A stretch of DNA of 64,000 bases from Monodelphis domestica (taxonomy: Eukaryota > Chordata > Mammalia > Didelphimorphia > Didelphidae): assembly GCF_027887165.1 (NCBI RefSeq), contig NC_077234.1:249701658-249765657 (forward strand). The letters are read 5' to 3'. Positions 46,426-58,159 of the stretch are shown here, piece by piece. A program made the translations under genes and the position numbers. A model generated the notes under the pieces. It made no database searches. It worked only from the letters and a program-made list of their open reading frames with translations, and was not told the DNA's origin. Numbering within the stretch: the stretch's first letter is position 1; every line of letters starts with the position of its first letter.

Positions 46426-48099
46426 AGCCTTTCCTGTTCAGTTGACAAGGAATTATTGAACTCACACTATAAAAACAAATAAAGGAAATACAAGATATAA
46501 TCTGTGAACCCACAGACTTTACGACCCACCAGAGGAAAGAATAATTGGCAGCTATGGCATGTGTCCCAATAGTTCATAGAAGGGAGAGATCCGTGGAGTA
46601 AGGAACAATTTAAGGTTTCAGAGAATAACTTTCCCCAATTAGTATATGATTCTACTTTCTGATCAAATGTCCAGACTAGGCAGGCGATACAATGAGGGGT
46701 GAATTTCCCCTTAAAATACTATCTTTAATTCTATAATACTATATCATTATTAATCCTGAAATTTCACAAAACGTTAGCATTTTTACAGTCTCGTTTTTTC
46801 AGGTGAACTGTACGGTATGTCCATTGAATGCCTCTAAAAGGCACACAAGGACACTTTGTTGGGCTAGGATGGAACTCCGTAGTCTTACCGTTCAGAATGG
46901 TAACATGATGAATATTTCATGACTGACTAGAACAAATTCTACAGGGTCTGGTTTCAGGTTTCTCGTGTGTACTGTGTGTCTGTTTTACGTGCCTCTCTCA
47001 GCCAACTTCCAATTTTATTAAAAACCAAGAGAAAATGGTCACTTGGAGGCGGGGAGGGGCGATGTATCCGTTAAGAGGATTTCCAGCAAAGTTGTACAAA
47101 GTTTTGAAGTCGTTTTTCTTCTAAAGAAAGTCGATTGCTCTGCTACCTCGTCTCCTCCTGGATGTCAGTGAATTATAATGGTATTAGTTTGAATCATACT
47201 CACTATTTAACATGTTAAACCAACAAAACAAAACCAACTATGTGTATTTAAACAATTCTTACTCCTAATACATTACTATAAAAAGCCAAATCGTTTGGGA
47301 CCTGAAAAGACTCCTCAGTTATCTAGTGAAATCCCTTCATTTTTCCTGTGAGAAACTGAGACCCACAGAGGTGAGCTGACATTTCCAGAGTTGAGGGAGC
47401 GCTGCAAAGCTGGAGTTTGAACACCACTCCTCTAAGGCGATGCTCTCTTAAGACTAGCTGGCATTTACACAGGGCTTTTGTCCGGCTGAATCCAGGAATG
47501 ACTCAAAAGGTACTTCATTCAGAGACGCAGGATTTGACCTCCTCCAGACTAAAAGATCACATTTTCAAACTGATCCTAACATTGCTACACAGTACCAAAT
47601 TTAGAAAAGAGCAGACTTACTAGCACTGCAGCAATGTTGGCTACATTAAAGCTGTGGGTGTTGGAAGGGATGGTGAAATGCTCCTGGATATCGAATTTGC
47701 CAAGCAACAGGATGACAGAAGAGAGAGTAACTATTTCCATCCCACCCCCCACGTTTTTCCATCAAACTAGCATTAATATTTAATTATTACTACAATATAA
47801 TATATAGTTACAATATGATTGCAGTATATTATAAATAATAAATGGAATATATAAAATATGTTATCATACCAACACTTCTTCAGATCTCTTCTTTAAGGCC
47901 TCCCGATAACACTAAGTAGGAGTGATTTCATTGTCTCCATTTTTCACTCTCTCCAAAGTGCATTTTCCAACTTTCAACAGTTTGTCTTATCCAAACAAAC
48001 GGTACTTTGAATTCTGATTGTGTGTGCTCCAATAGTAGTTATCATATGGTGTATTAGTAGCCTTAGAGCATCATTATTGGGTTTAAGCCTATGGGAACT
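46426..48099. other. unassigned DNA with a MIR-like scrap
   Basis: No gene is recognised. About 47330-47445 resembles a reverse MIR (GAGAAACTGAGACCCACAGA). Confidence 0.4.
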
Positions 48100-49653
48100 T
48101 TAATAAATAACAATGGCACCCGGGAGTCCCTGAAAGTCCTCCCCTTTGTGGGGCGTGGCCCCCACGTTCGGTGATCCCTCTTCTGACTTTGGGCCTCTGA
48201 GCGGGTTGTCCAATCTTTACCACAGAGCTTAAGAAGGTGGTTTGGTCGGCTTAGTCACGGAGGAGTGATGCCGCCTGAAAAGCACAGCATCCCAAGACAT
48301 ATGACGGAGTAAATAATTACCAAAAGTCCTCTCTGACGGGAGCTCGTACTTCCGTATTCTCCTCACGCTTGTGGGCGGCGCCCACGGTCGCCGCACGTTA
48401 CGTATCCAATGAATCCGATGCTTTCTCACACAACGAGGGAGCAGCTCCAGAGAGGGTTCGCTTTTTGACAAGCCACGTGCCCTTTCCTGCTGCCCATTCC
48501 CATGGTCCGTTTAAAGTTGGCTATAAAGTGGCTTCTAACTCGTTACTTTTATTTCAACCATCCGGATTAAAAAAAGGTGTCTCATAGGCTAGAGAACAGT
48601 GTGGAGAGTGCGGCTTATCTTATGTATATTTACGTACATCTATTGATATGTAAAATGTATTTCTATCTTGTTTATTGATTCATTTGCCGAGACGCCACAA
48701 AGTTCCGGTCTCCAAGCCGGAAAGAAGTAGCTTGATGGAGAGGGGGCCCGTCTCCCAGGAAAGGCGGCCTCTGGTCAAGACTTGGCGCCCTGAGGGGCTC
48801 CTTATACACGCCCCATGCCGCGTGGCTGGGATCAAATACGCCGCTGCCCCAGGGCCAAACGCCGGAGCGGCTCTGCGCGTGGTGTGGGCAGGATGCCTTG
48901 GGGGGATACAGACAAGCTGGACACGGAGGCAGACGGCGGCTCCCCTCCTCGGGTGACCCCGCGTTGGCTAGAGAGCTCGCCCGAACGTCCTGGGGGCTCC
49001 CTCCCGGCGCACCGGCCCAGACCATCCTCCCCCGCCACCACGCCGCCGCTGGTCTGCAGCTGACCCGTTTTCATCAGGCCGAGGCCGTCTCGGCTTACAC
49101 AGCAGCTCTAGCCGAAGATGAGCAGGAGACTGGGGAAGGAGTAAGAAGGCAGGCGCGTGACCGGAGCAGCAGGGGCCTCCAGGAGGCAGCGGCCTGCCCC
49201 TCGGCTTGCAGCACGGCCTCATCCCGGCAAAGAGCGCCCCAAGCAGTAGGAATATTCATCCGGGTCGGTGAGGGAGAGGCCCAAGTGGGCGGGGCAGGAC
49301 GAGGGTCCCGGAAGCGTCCGATCCCGCCTCTCTGCCGCTCCCCGCCTGCCTCCCTGCTTGCTCCCAGGTCTCTCCCCAGGACTCCCCGCCTTCCTCTGGC
49401 CCTCGGTCCGCTCCTCCACCAGTCACGGGGCCTTTCCATCCGGCCTCTGGTCTCGGGCGCTGGCGGGCGACTGACCAGAGCTGCTCTGCCCTTTGGGGCC
49501 GGATCTACGAAGCGGCTCTTTTCCATGGCCCAGGCAGTCTCCCGTGCCATCCAGGGCTTCCCTTCACGACGTCCTCCCCACGAGCGGCACGTGCGACCCT
49601 GGCATCGCCTGGGTTGGTGCGTCTAGTCTTGAGGATCTTTCCGCCCTCTTACG
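48100..49653. promoter_or_regulatory. CpG-rich block (main part), candidate CpG-island promoter
   Basis: The densest CpG DNA in the window. Near 48340-48420 there are ETS-like ACTTCCG (48348-48354), GGGCGGCGCCC (about 48373), CGCACGTTACGTATCCAATG (CRE-like word and CCAAT box) and a CACGTG E-box (48474-48479). TATAAAG (about 48522) follows. 48700-49620 is continuous GC-rich DNA with CpG throughout. No known repeat is recognised in it and no gene is attached. The frames here (including 242 codons at 48898-49626) have a composition dictated by GC content. It looks like a promoter of an unrecognised, probably non-coding, transcript; this is inference. Confidence 0.5.
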
Positions 49654-50597
49654 TGTTACAAGGGAATCACTTTAAAAGACTGATATATATCAATTTAAGG
49701 TCGCCAAGGAATCAGCTATGTAATTCCTAAATGAAAAACTCAAGTCAGCCGTCAGCCTTTTTTGGAGTTTAATTACAATAGGAGCAAGAAAGGAATTAGA
49801 GATATATATAGAGAGAGAAAGGGGAGAGAAGGGAATAGGGCTTAAATACCCCTTCTGTTTAGGCTGGGCCAAAAGGCCCAAGCCCTTAGATAGCTGGGGC
49901 AAAGAAAAGAGATCAGTCCCTTTCACTCACGTGTCCAAAATGGAGAAACAGTCTCAGAGGCCCCCACCTTCAGCTTCCTTCAGAGCAAGCTTCCTCAGAG
50001 CCCAGCAACCACCGACCAAAAACTCAACAACCACCCCTCCGAGTCTCCAGACCCTCCTATCTTTAAGGAAACCATCCAAGTTGCCTCCCCTCAGTCCTCA
50101 CATCTACCAATCACTCTTCATCAATTTGCCTATCAATGGAGGCTCTCGCTTAACCCAGGACCGCCCAGAGGTTTCTGGCTTTTTGCACATGTCTGTTGAA
50201 GGTCATATTTTCAAATGATTAAATCTTTACTCCTTTGTTACAGCCCTTTCTAAATCCTGTTAACTTGAGTATGGTAGAGATTGGAATAATTAAATTTTGA
50301 TCTAGGCTGCAGCCCTTACTCAATCCTATTAGGACTGAATAGGGTGGAGTATCTCCATTGTATCAATCAAGACTCAAAGAAATTCCTGTTCTATGCTCAA
50401 GCATAGGTCAAAGTCCTTTCCATTGTTCAGCAAAGGGTTTCTGTCCTAAAGTAATCTTAAGAAGGGAAGAGAAGGAACCTCCCATGCCAATGGAGTTCCC
50501 ATTCCAATAGACTATCAGTAAGAAATTTTCCAAGTATGAAATATCCCAATGGTGAAATTTCCAACATTTATAAGTCTAAGGAATTTTGAGGTTTAAA
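49654..50597 (-). mobile_element. solo ERV LTR splitting the CpG-rich block
   Basis: 944 bp bounded by a 4-bp target duplication TACG (49650-49653 and 50598-50601). The left end is TGTTACA. On the minus strand a TATA-like GTATTTAAGCC and an AATTAAA-type poly(A) signal occur in LTR order, giving minus orientation. It shares its 5' part with the fragment at 44714-44850. CpG-rich DNA resumes immediately after the right duplication. Confidence 0.82.
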
Positions 50598-50601
50598 TAC
50601 G

Positions 50602-50765
50602 TAATCTGTCGCCAACGCTCCCGACGCCTCTCCTCCTCGGGGATTTCGCTGGACCTCCGGGAAAGGCTCCCCCCCCAGACGACCTCCAGCCTCCCTCCGT
50701 TGGAAGACAAGAGCACAATGGCAGCTCGTGCCCACAAGCAGCCTACCTTACTAGGAGGAACGAAT
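50602..50765. promoter_or_regulatory. CpG-rich block (right part, beyond the LTR)
   Basis: GTCGCCAACGCTCCCGACGC and the following 150 bp are as CpG-rich as 48.1-49.65 kb. They were adjacent to that block before the LTR inserted. Confidence 0.5.
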
Positions 50766-51659
50766 ACAAACTAAGTATAAGGTAGATGAGACAGGAAAGG
50801 CCTCGGGAGGAGGGCATCGTTTGGGTGTTAGAATTCCCTGAAGTGGCCAGCCTGTGCAAAGGCAGAGATGGGAAATGGAATCTTATTTGTGAGAAGCCAT
50901 TATAGGTATGAAGGGGCTTTAATAAGGAACCTGGGAGAGCCAGGGACGACTTCCTTGTGTGATTTTAACCCACCTTCAGAGCTGGCCTAGAAAGAAAGGG
51001 ACTGGACAAGAAGACCAGAATCTAAAATGCATCGCCATTTCTTGGACACTCACATTTCAGAGGCCCGCTTCCATGCCTTTGTTTACTGTTCCCTCTGCCT
51101 AGGCACAGCACTTACATCTTACTCGTACATCATTTAGCGAGCCTTCCTCGGCCCCCTCAGTTGGAAGAGGACCAAAGATGTTAAGAGGTCATTCAATGTG
51201 TATCCATACCTGAGAACTTCCTGCACGTGTTCAATAACCTACCCACATCAGCGCTCTTTCCTTTTCTAGGGAGCCTGGGCATTTCTCACCCATTACTTCT
51301 AGCCTCACCTCTGGTGCAAAGTATATAAAAGCGTACTCCTGTCTCCTATGATCATCCCATGAAGAGAGCGATCCCATCCTTCCTTCCCCATCCCCTCCCA
51401 AGCCTCCATAAAGCGAAGCTGCTCCAGCTCAAGCTGTCCTTGTATGGCATGTTACCTTTCGTCAGTTGCTCTCCGGTTTTCGATATCCTTTATAACATTT
51501 GTCCAAAACTCACTAAAATACTTTAGATTTAGTGACTGGGGAGTGCAAGTGGGCTCTTCCTGCCTGCGTTCTGGTTACTTTCCCTAAAGCTGCATTATTA
51601 GCATTTATGACTGCTGGGCTGTTGTTCAGTCATGACCAGCTGCCGTGTCTCCTTCCTGT
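50766..51659. other. unassigned DNA
   Basis: No gene is recognised. Words near 51070-51110 (CATGCCTTTGTTTACTGTTCCCTCTGCCTAG, split by drift) resemble an L2 tail region. Confidence 0.35.
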
Positions 51660-52480
51660 TAAATCATACTGAACTTTCAACTCACTGAAACCTCATCTTC
51701 AAACTTGGTAGATTTTTTGAGGGCAGGCCTTTATTCTTTAGACGTTTCCTCCTATTCGATGTAGCCATTTACTTAGGCAATTGAGCTCTTTTCTCATCCT
51801 AACTCCTCTTGTCTAGTGCTAGCTTTCCTTAAAAATTTTGCATAATTTACAAATTTGACAAGTAAGCCCTCTATGTCTTCAACCAAGTAATTAACCAAAA
51901 AGGTTAAACTAGTACAAGCCCAAGCCTAGATCCACAGGCACTCTCCTAACGATGCGTTTTGAAGCTAGTATTGACTTAACTGGTAGAGTCATTTAACCAC
52001 CTTTCTACTGTCTTCCAGCTCACGTTGATCCACTTTGTCCACACAGAAAGCATAAAAATGTTGTCGGTTGCTTCGAGTGTTAGGTAAACTTTTGTAAATC
52101 CAGAGCATTACTTATCCATCAGTCTAATAGCTGTCAATAAAAGAAAAGGCATTCGTTTGGCATGCCTTCTTCATGTAGCCATGCTAGCTCTGAGTGGGTA
52201 CGATCTACTTCTTTGGATGTTGCCAGACTATCCTAGCAAAATCGTCTCAATTTCCCCCCCATCTCATTCGTAGACCTAGAATTTGCACTATTTTCCTTCC
52301 TTTAGGACATCTGACTGTTTTCAGTCCTGTGGCACACCTTATCCACTCCCCACAATCTTTCAAACATCACTGATGATTCAACATTACAATAGGCAGATCT
52401 TTCAGTACCTCAAGATATAGCTATTAATCCAGGTCTGCTGACTTGAAATCTTCCAAGATCACTAGATGCTCTCTCTTATG
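51660..52480 (-). mobile_element. CR1/L3-type LINE fragment
   Basis: Reverse orientation. The order CAAATTTGACAAGTAAGCCC, TCTTCAACCAAGTAATTAAC, AGATCCACAGGCACTC, then TAGCCATGCTAGCTCTGAGT, TTCAGTCCTGTGGCACACCT and TCCAGGTCTGCTGACTTGAA follows a CR1/L3 reverse-transcriptase segment as I remember it from amniote genomes. Ancient, frame-broken and truncated at both ends. Confidence 0.6.
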
Positions 52481-52689
52481 TCTAATCTAGTTTGCCTATA
52501 TGCTCATGTTAATGTTTTTCATTCTTTTGAGGCATAATCCACCTTAAATTATGTGTGTACTATTTCTCTACTAAATATTAGTTCTCTCAAAGGGGAAGAA
52601 ATCTGGACCTGTGCTGTTATCCGTAGACGGAGCTCCCTAGTATCAGCAGGCAAAGAAACTCTTGTAGATTAACAATTGTTCTGAAATAT

Positions 52690-52835
52690 ATATATAGCCT
52701 TAAGAAAGTTGCCTGAGGCATGGAGAAAACAAGTGATTTTTCCAGGATCATAAAAAGTATATGTCAGAAGCAGAACCTGGTCATCCTAACTTTAAGGACA
52801 GAGATTTACCCAGTTCCCCATGCTGCTTCTCCTCT
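52690..52835 (-). repeat. diverged MIR-like SINE
   Basis: CATGGAGAAAACAAGTGATT, TTCCAGGATCATAAAAAGTA and AGCAGAACCTGGTCATCCTA resemble a reverse MIR. Confidence 0.45.
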
Positions 52836-52919
52836 TCCTAATAAATAGCCCCAAGGTCATTTTAACAATGGCTTAAACAGAACTGCGACTCAATTTTCAA
52901 TTGAATGTTACCTTTCCTT

Positions 52920-53015
52920 TCTTCAACGGGCATTTACTGAACACCTATTATATACAAGGCATCTTATGTGGGGGATAGAGATGAACAAGATATTATTCCT
53001 GCTGCTTGAGGTTGG
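52920..53015 (-). repeat. L2/MIR-type tail fragment
   Basis: GGGCATTTACTGAACACCTA and TATACAAGGCATC are the reverse L2/MIR tail. Confidence 0.45.
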
Positions 53016-54096
53016 AATATCTAACAATAGCATCCTATTTAAATATACCTGTTTTTTAATCTTTAGTTCTATACTTCCAATAGCTTTGCTTTTAATTTAG
53101 TATCTCTAAGAATTTTCTTTTTAGTTCTTTCAAAATTTAAAGATGTGAGATGGGGTGAAAACAAGAATGTGAAAGTTTACCTGATGAATATATATGGGAT
53201 AATACTATCAACCCTTTATTTTACTCTCATCTCAAATCACATTAAATTATTAATATTTAAAACATTTTCCTTTATCTTGGTTATCAACTCTCCAAGACTT
53301 ATTAAATAAGAAGATATATCTGTAAATTAAGTCTATTCAGTATATCTAAAAATTACAAATAGAGGAGGAGTCAAGATGGTGGCCTAGAAGCAGCTGAAGT
53401 TCAGACCTCTGAATACCCTTCCTTACCGATCACAAACTGAATGCTCCCAGGGGATTGAAAATCAAACCTAACAACAAGACAGAGCAAAGGAAACCTCCAG
53501 CTAGACTCAACTCAAAAGGTACATCCCCTCAAAAGCCAGAATCCGAGAACACTAGGGTTTAAGTGGAAGGCAGAAGGAAGGTCCCAGGCCCCCTCTGCCA
53601 CCTAGAGCACTAAGCCTCCAGCGGCAGAGGGAACCTCTGGGCAGGCAAAGGCTCTGGTCTGGAGAGTGTACCTTGTGGGCAGGGCTGTGCCAGGGTCAGA
53701 GCGTCGAACACAGGTGGCAGAGAAGGAGCTGGAGAGGGAGCATAGCGTTGGCAGCCTGGACAAGATGGCTGAGACACTCCATATTGCTCCAGCCTTCCAG
53801 GAGGTTTTGGCCCCAGAGCATATGCAGCCCAATCCAGCTGAACTTAATCCCATCAAAAGTCTTCAGAGGACAGGGAAGGCCAAGCTCCAACATCCCTACT
53901 TGACTGCTGGACTTTAATCCAATCAAAAGCCTACAGAGGACAGGGAAGCTCAAACTCCATCAACCCTCCCCCACAGAATGCACGGAGAGATCTTCTGTCA
54001 AAGCTCTAAGAGGGGAGACTGACAGAAAACCCCAAAATCAAAAAACTGAGAGGAGCAAGAACACAGACAACTATGGGGAGCAAAGAAGAGGTAAAC

Positions 54097-55221
54097 ATGA
54101 GCAAACAACAGAAAAAGAAAAAAGAAATTACAATTGACAGCTTCTGTACAGGCAATGAACAAAGAGCAAATGGAAACAAGGAAGAGGGATCATAATGCAA
54201 TAAAACAGAAATCCCAGCGAATTGGATACAGGTTTTGGAAGAACTCAAAATGCAATTCAAAACACAATTAAGAGAGGCTGAAGACAATTAGGAAAAGAAC
54301 TTAAAAACTAAGATGTCATCTGGAAACAAAAAATAGTGTCTCAAAAGCCGAAATCAACCAGCTTGAAAATGAGGCAAAGGAGATAAAAGATAGGCAAAGG
54401 AGTTAAGAGAGGAGGTAAAGAGAATGAAAGATGACCTCCAAAGAAAATCAGAACAGAAAGATGACCAAAGCCAGGGATGAAATCCAGTCTTTAAGAACCA
54501 GAATACAACAACTAGAATTAAGTGACCACACAAGGCAGCAGAACACTATAAAACAAAACCAAAAGAATGAAAAAATTGAGGAAAATACAAAACATCTCAT
54601 TCACAAAACAGAAGGTTTAGAAAATCTTTCCAGGAGAGACAACTTAAGAACCATTGGTCTACCAGAAGGCCATGACAAAAATAAAAAGCCTGGACTACAG
54701 GAAAAAACTACAGGAAATTATTCAAGAAAACTGCCCCGATATTCTAGAACAAGAGGGAAAAGAGGAGATTGAAAGAATCCACAGATCACCTCCTGTACTT
54801 AATCCCCAACTGACAACACCCAGGAATGTTATAGCCAAATTCAAGAACTATCAGACCAAAGAAAAAATATTACAAGCTAACAAGAAGTCAATCAGATACC
54901 ATGGAACCACAGGGTAGAATAACACAGAATCCGGCTGCATCTACACTGAAGGACCAAAAGGCATGGAATATGATATTCTGGAAAGCAAGGAAACTAGGTC
55001 TACAACCAAGAATCAACTACCCAACAAAACTGACTATATTCTTACAGGAGAAAGTATGGTCATTCCACAAAATAGAAGAATTCCAAGCCTTTGTAAAGAA
55101 AAGACCAGACCTGAATAGAAAATTTGATGCCCAAGCACATAACTCAAGAGAATCATCAAAAGATAATTTTTTTAAAAAGAGAGAAAAAAGAAAAACAAAA
55201 CAAACAAAAACCTTTTTTTAA
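54097..55221 (+). pseudogene. L1 ORF1 (frame-broken)
   Basis: Start MSKQQKKKKEITI is shared with 27311. It encodes a coiled coil (Lys/Glu/Gln-rich, about 54250-54640), then the RRM-like segment (SRRDNLRTIGLPEGHDKNK) and the C-terminal domain (RSPPVLNPQLTTPRNVIAKF, then WSFHKIEEFQAFVKKRPDLN). The parts lie in different frames (54431-54772, 54654-54917, 54901-55221), so it has several frameshifts and cannot make a normal ORF1 protein. Confidence 0.88.
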
Positions 55222-55386
55222 GAGACCCAATAAGTTAAAATGTTATGTATCCCTATAAGAAAAGAGATCATTGGTAACTCTTAGAAATTGTTATCACCTG
55301 GGCAGCTAGAAGCATTACATTTAGAGGGAACAGTGACATGAGAAGACATAAATATGTATGTAGACATTTGTATGCATAATACATAT

Positions 55387-55388
55387 AC

Positions 55389-55440
<52 letters not shown>
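55387..55440. repeat. (TA)n microsatellite in the L1 inter-ORF region
   Basis: CGTGTGTGTGTATATATATA followed by a TA run to about 55437. Confidence 0.95.
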
Positions 55441-55441
<1 letters not shown>

Positions 55442-55906
55442 ACTAGAGCTAAAAAAAAGAGGTTAATACTAAAAGAAATGGGAAAAGAAACAAAAGGGGG
55501 TAAATTTACATGTCACAAAGAAGCTCATGGGGGGGGGGGGAGAACATCAATACACTGGAAGGGTAAAGAGGTTGGAGATAGGAAATACTCAAATCTTACA
55601 TGTATTGAAATTGACCCAAAGAGGGAAGAACAATCTAATCCATTGGGGCAGTGAATAGATTTGCACCCTATAGGGGAGTAGAACAGTAACACATGGGACT
55701 GGTGGGGAGGGAAGCAGTACAAGGGAGGGAGAGGGTTGGGGGGATAGTTTTAAAAAGACTGCAAAGAAAATAAGGGGGAGGAATAAGAAGGGAGGGGAGT
55801 AGAAAGGAAAGTAAAATAAGGGTGAGAACCAGGGGGACTGATTAAAAACAAACATTGGTGTAGAAGGAAATAAGAAGAAAAGGTAGAACTAGGAGTAGAA
55901 ATAAAA

Positions 55907-56548
55907 ATGCTGGGAAATACACAGCTGATAAACATAACTCTGAAGGTGAATGGAATGAACTCACCCATAAAAAGCAAGCGAATAGCAGAATGGATTAGAA
56001 TCCAAAACCCTACCATATGCTGTCTAGAGGAAACACACGAGAAAGGTAGATACACATAGGGTGAAAGTAAAAGGATGGCACCAAATCTATTGGGCATCAA
56101 CTGATAAAAAGAAGGCAGGAGTCGCAATCATGATATCTGACAAAGCCAAAGTAAAAATAAATCTAGTTAAAAGAGATAGGGAAGGTAATTACATTCTTAT
56201 AAAAGGCAGTATAGACAATGAGGAAATATCACTACTCAACATGTATGCACCAAATGGCATAGCATCCAAATTTCTAAAGGAGAAACCAGTGGAGCTCAAG
56301 GATGAAATTGATAGAAAAACTATACTAGTGGGAGACCTTAACCTTCCTCTATCATAACTAGATAAATCAAACCAAAACATAAATAAGAAAGAAGAGAAGT
56401 GAATGAAATATTAGAGTTAGTAGATATTTGTAGAAAAATAAATAGGGACAAAAAGGAATATACCTTTTCAGCAGCACATGGTACATTCACAAAAACTGAC
56501 CATGTATTAGGCCATGAAAACATTGGAAACAAGTGCAAAAGAGCAGAA
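55907..56548 (+). pseudogene. L1 ORF2 endonuclease part
   Basis: Starts MLGNTQLINITLKVNGMNSP. The APE-type endonuclease motifs seen are KVNG with the metal-site Asn, LEETH with the catalytic Glu, LLNMYAPNG with the active-site Tyr, GDLNLPLS with the Asp/Asn pair, and TKTDHVLG with the DNA-contact Asp. The final SDH motif is lost in the deletion. Stops occur after GRYT, after LPLS and near KKEE. The rest of ORF2 up to MKKIQRK is deleted. Confidence 0.88.
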
Positions 56549-57772
56549 ATAATGAAAAAAAAAATACAAAGGAAGGTGGCCTTGCAGTCCCAGATCTCAA
56601 ACTATATTATAAAGCAGCAGTCATCAAAACAATTTGGTACTGGCTAAGAGACTGAAAGGAGGATCAGTGGATAGACTTGGGGTAAGTGACCTCAGCAAGA
56701 CAGTCTATGACAAGTCCAAAGATCCCAACTTTAGAATAAAAATACACTATTCGATAAACTGCTGGGAAAATTGGAAGACAGTGTGGGACAGATTAGGCTT
56801 GGATCAACACCTCACACCCTACACCAAAATAAACTCAGAATGGGTGAATGACTAGAACTTAAAGAATGAAACTATAAATAAATTATGTGAACACAGAATA
56901 GTATACATATGAGACCTTTGGGAAGGGAAAGATTTTAAAATCAAGCAAGATATAAAAAGTCACAAAAAGTAAAATAATTTTGATTACATCAAATTAAAAA
57001 GTTTCTGTACAAACAAAACCAATGTAACCAAAATTAGAAGGGAAGCAACAAATTGGGAAACAATCTTCATAACAAAAACATCTGACAAAGGTCTAATTAC
57101 TCAAATATATGAGGAGCTAAACCAATTGTACAAAAAAAATCAAGCCATTCTCCAATTGATAAATGGGCAAGGGGCACGAATAGGCAATTTTTAGTTAAAG
57201 AAATCAAAACTATTAATAAGCACATTAAAAAGTGTTCTAAATCTCTTATAATCAGAGAGATGCAAATCAAAACAACTCTGAGGTATCACCTCACACCTAG
57301 CAGATTGGTCAACATGACAGCAAAGGAAAGTAATGAATGCTGGAGGGGATGTGGCAAAGTGGGGACATTAATGCATTGCTGGTGGAGTTGTGAATTGATC
57401 CAACCATTCTGGAGGGCAATTTGGAACTATGCCCAAAGGGTTCTAAAAGACTGTCTGCCCTTTGATGCAGCCATAACACTTCTGGCTTTGTACCCCAAAG
57501 AGATAACAAGGAAAAAGACTTGTACAAAAATATTTATAGCTGCGCTCTTTGTGGTGGCAAAAAATTAGAAAATGAGGGGATGCCCTTTGATTGGGGAATG
57601 GCTGAACAAATTGTGGTATATGTTGGTGATGGAATACTATTGGATTCAAAGGAATAACAAAGTAGAGGAATTCCATGGAGACTGGAATGACCTCCAGGAA
57701 CTGATGCAGAGTGAAAGGAGCAGAACCAGGAGAACATTGTACACAGAGACTGATACACTGTGGTACAATTGA
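56549..57772 (+). pseudogene. L1 ORF2 C-terminal part after the deletion
   Basis: Resumes at KKIQRKxALQSQ (normally [18 protein letters not shown]). It continues through [52 protein letters not shown] (the Cys-rich end) and TCTKIFIAALFVVAKN to the stop at 57770-57772 after TLYTETDTLWYN. Several frameshifts separate these pieces. The C-terminal region from 57260 is well kept. Confidence 0.9.
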
Positions 57773-58159
57773 ATGTAACAGACGTGTCCATTAGTGGCAA
57801 TGCAGTGACCCTGAACAACTTGGAGGAATCTAGGAGAAAAACCACTATCCACATTCAGAGGAAACACTGTGGGAGTAGAAAACACAGAAGAAAAGCAACT
57901 GTTTGACTACAGGGGTTGCAGGGATATGATTGGGGATGTAGACTCTAAATGAACATCCTAATGCAAACACCAACAACATGGAAATAGGTTCTGATCAAGG
58001 ACATAAGTAATACCCAGTGAAATTGCCCGTCAGCTGTGGGAAGGGTGGGCAGAGGGGAGGGAGAGAAATAATGTTATTATTGTAAGCAAGGAATAATGTT
58101 CTAAATTGACCAAAGAAATAAATTCCAATAGAAAAATTAAAATAATTAAAATAATTAAA

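Larger units (their letters stand above)
53362..58150 (+). mobile_element. L1 with both ends but an internal ORF2 deletion
   Basis: Begins with the 5' mark GGAGGAGTCAAGATGGTGGC and has a ~0.73-kb 5' UTR. ORF1 starts at 54097. An inter-ORF region holds a (TA)n tract and several purine-rich stretches. ORF2 starts at 55907. Its endonuclease region is followed directly by the C-terminal region, with the reverse transcriptase missing. A 3' UTR ends in A-rich sequence near 58150. It is about 4.8 kb, against ~6-7 kb for a complete element. I did not find a convincing target duplication. Confidence 0.9.

Noticed and set aside
48898-49626. 242-codon open frame on the plus strand
   Set aside because: It lies in very GC-rich DNA where stop codons are rare. 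Composition (Arg, Ala, Pro, Gly, Ser) follows base content, overlapping frames on both strands are equally long, and no domain is recognisable.
1-58000. EPHA3 or another neighbour of C3orf38
   Set aside because: No ephrin-receptor exon, kinase motif or zinc-finger exon was recognised on either strand. The expected gap to EPHA3 in human is very long.
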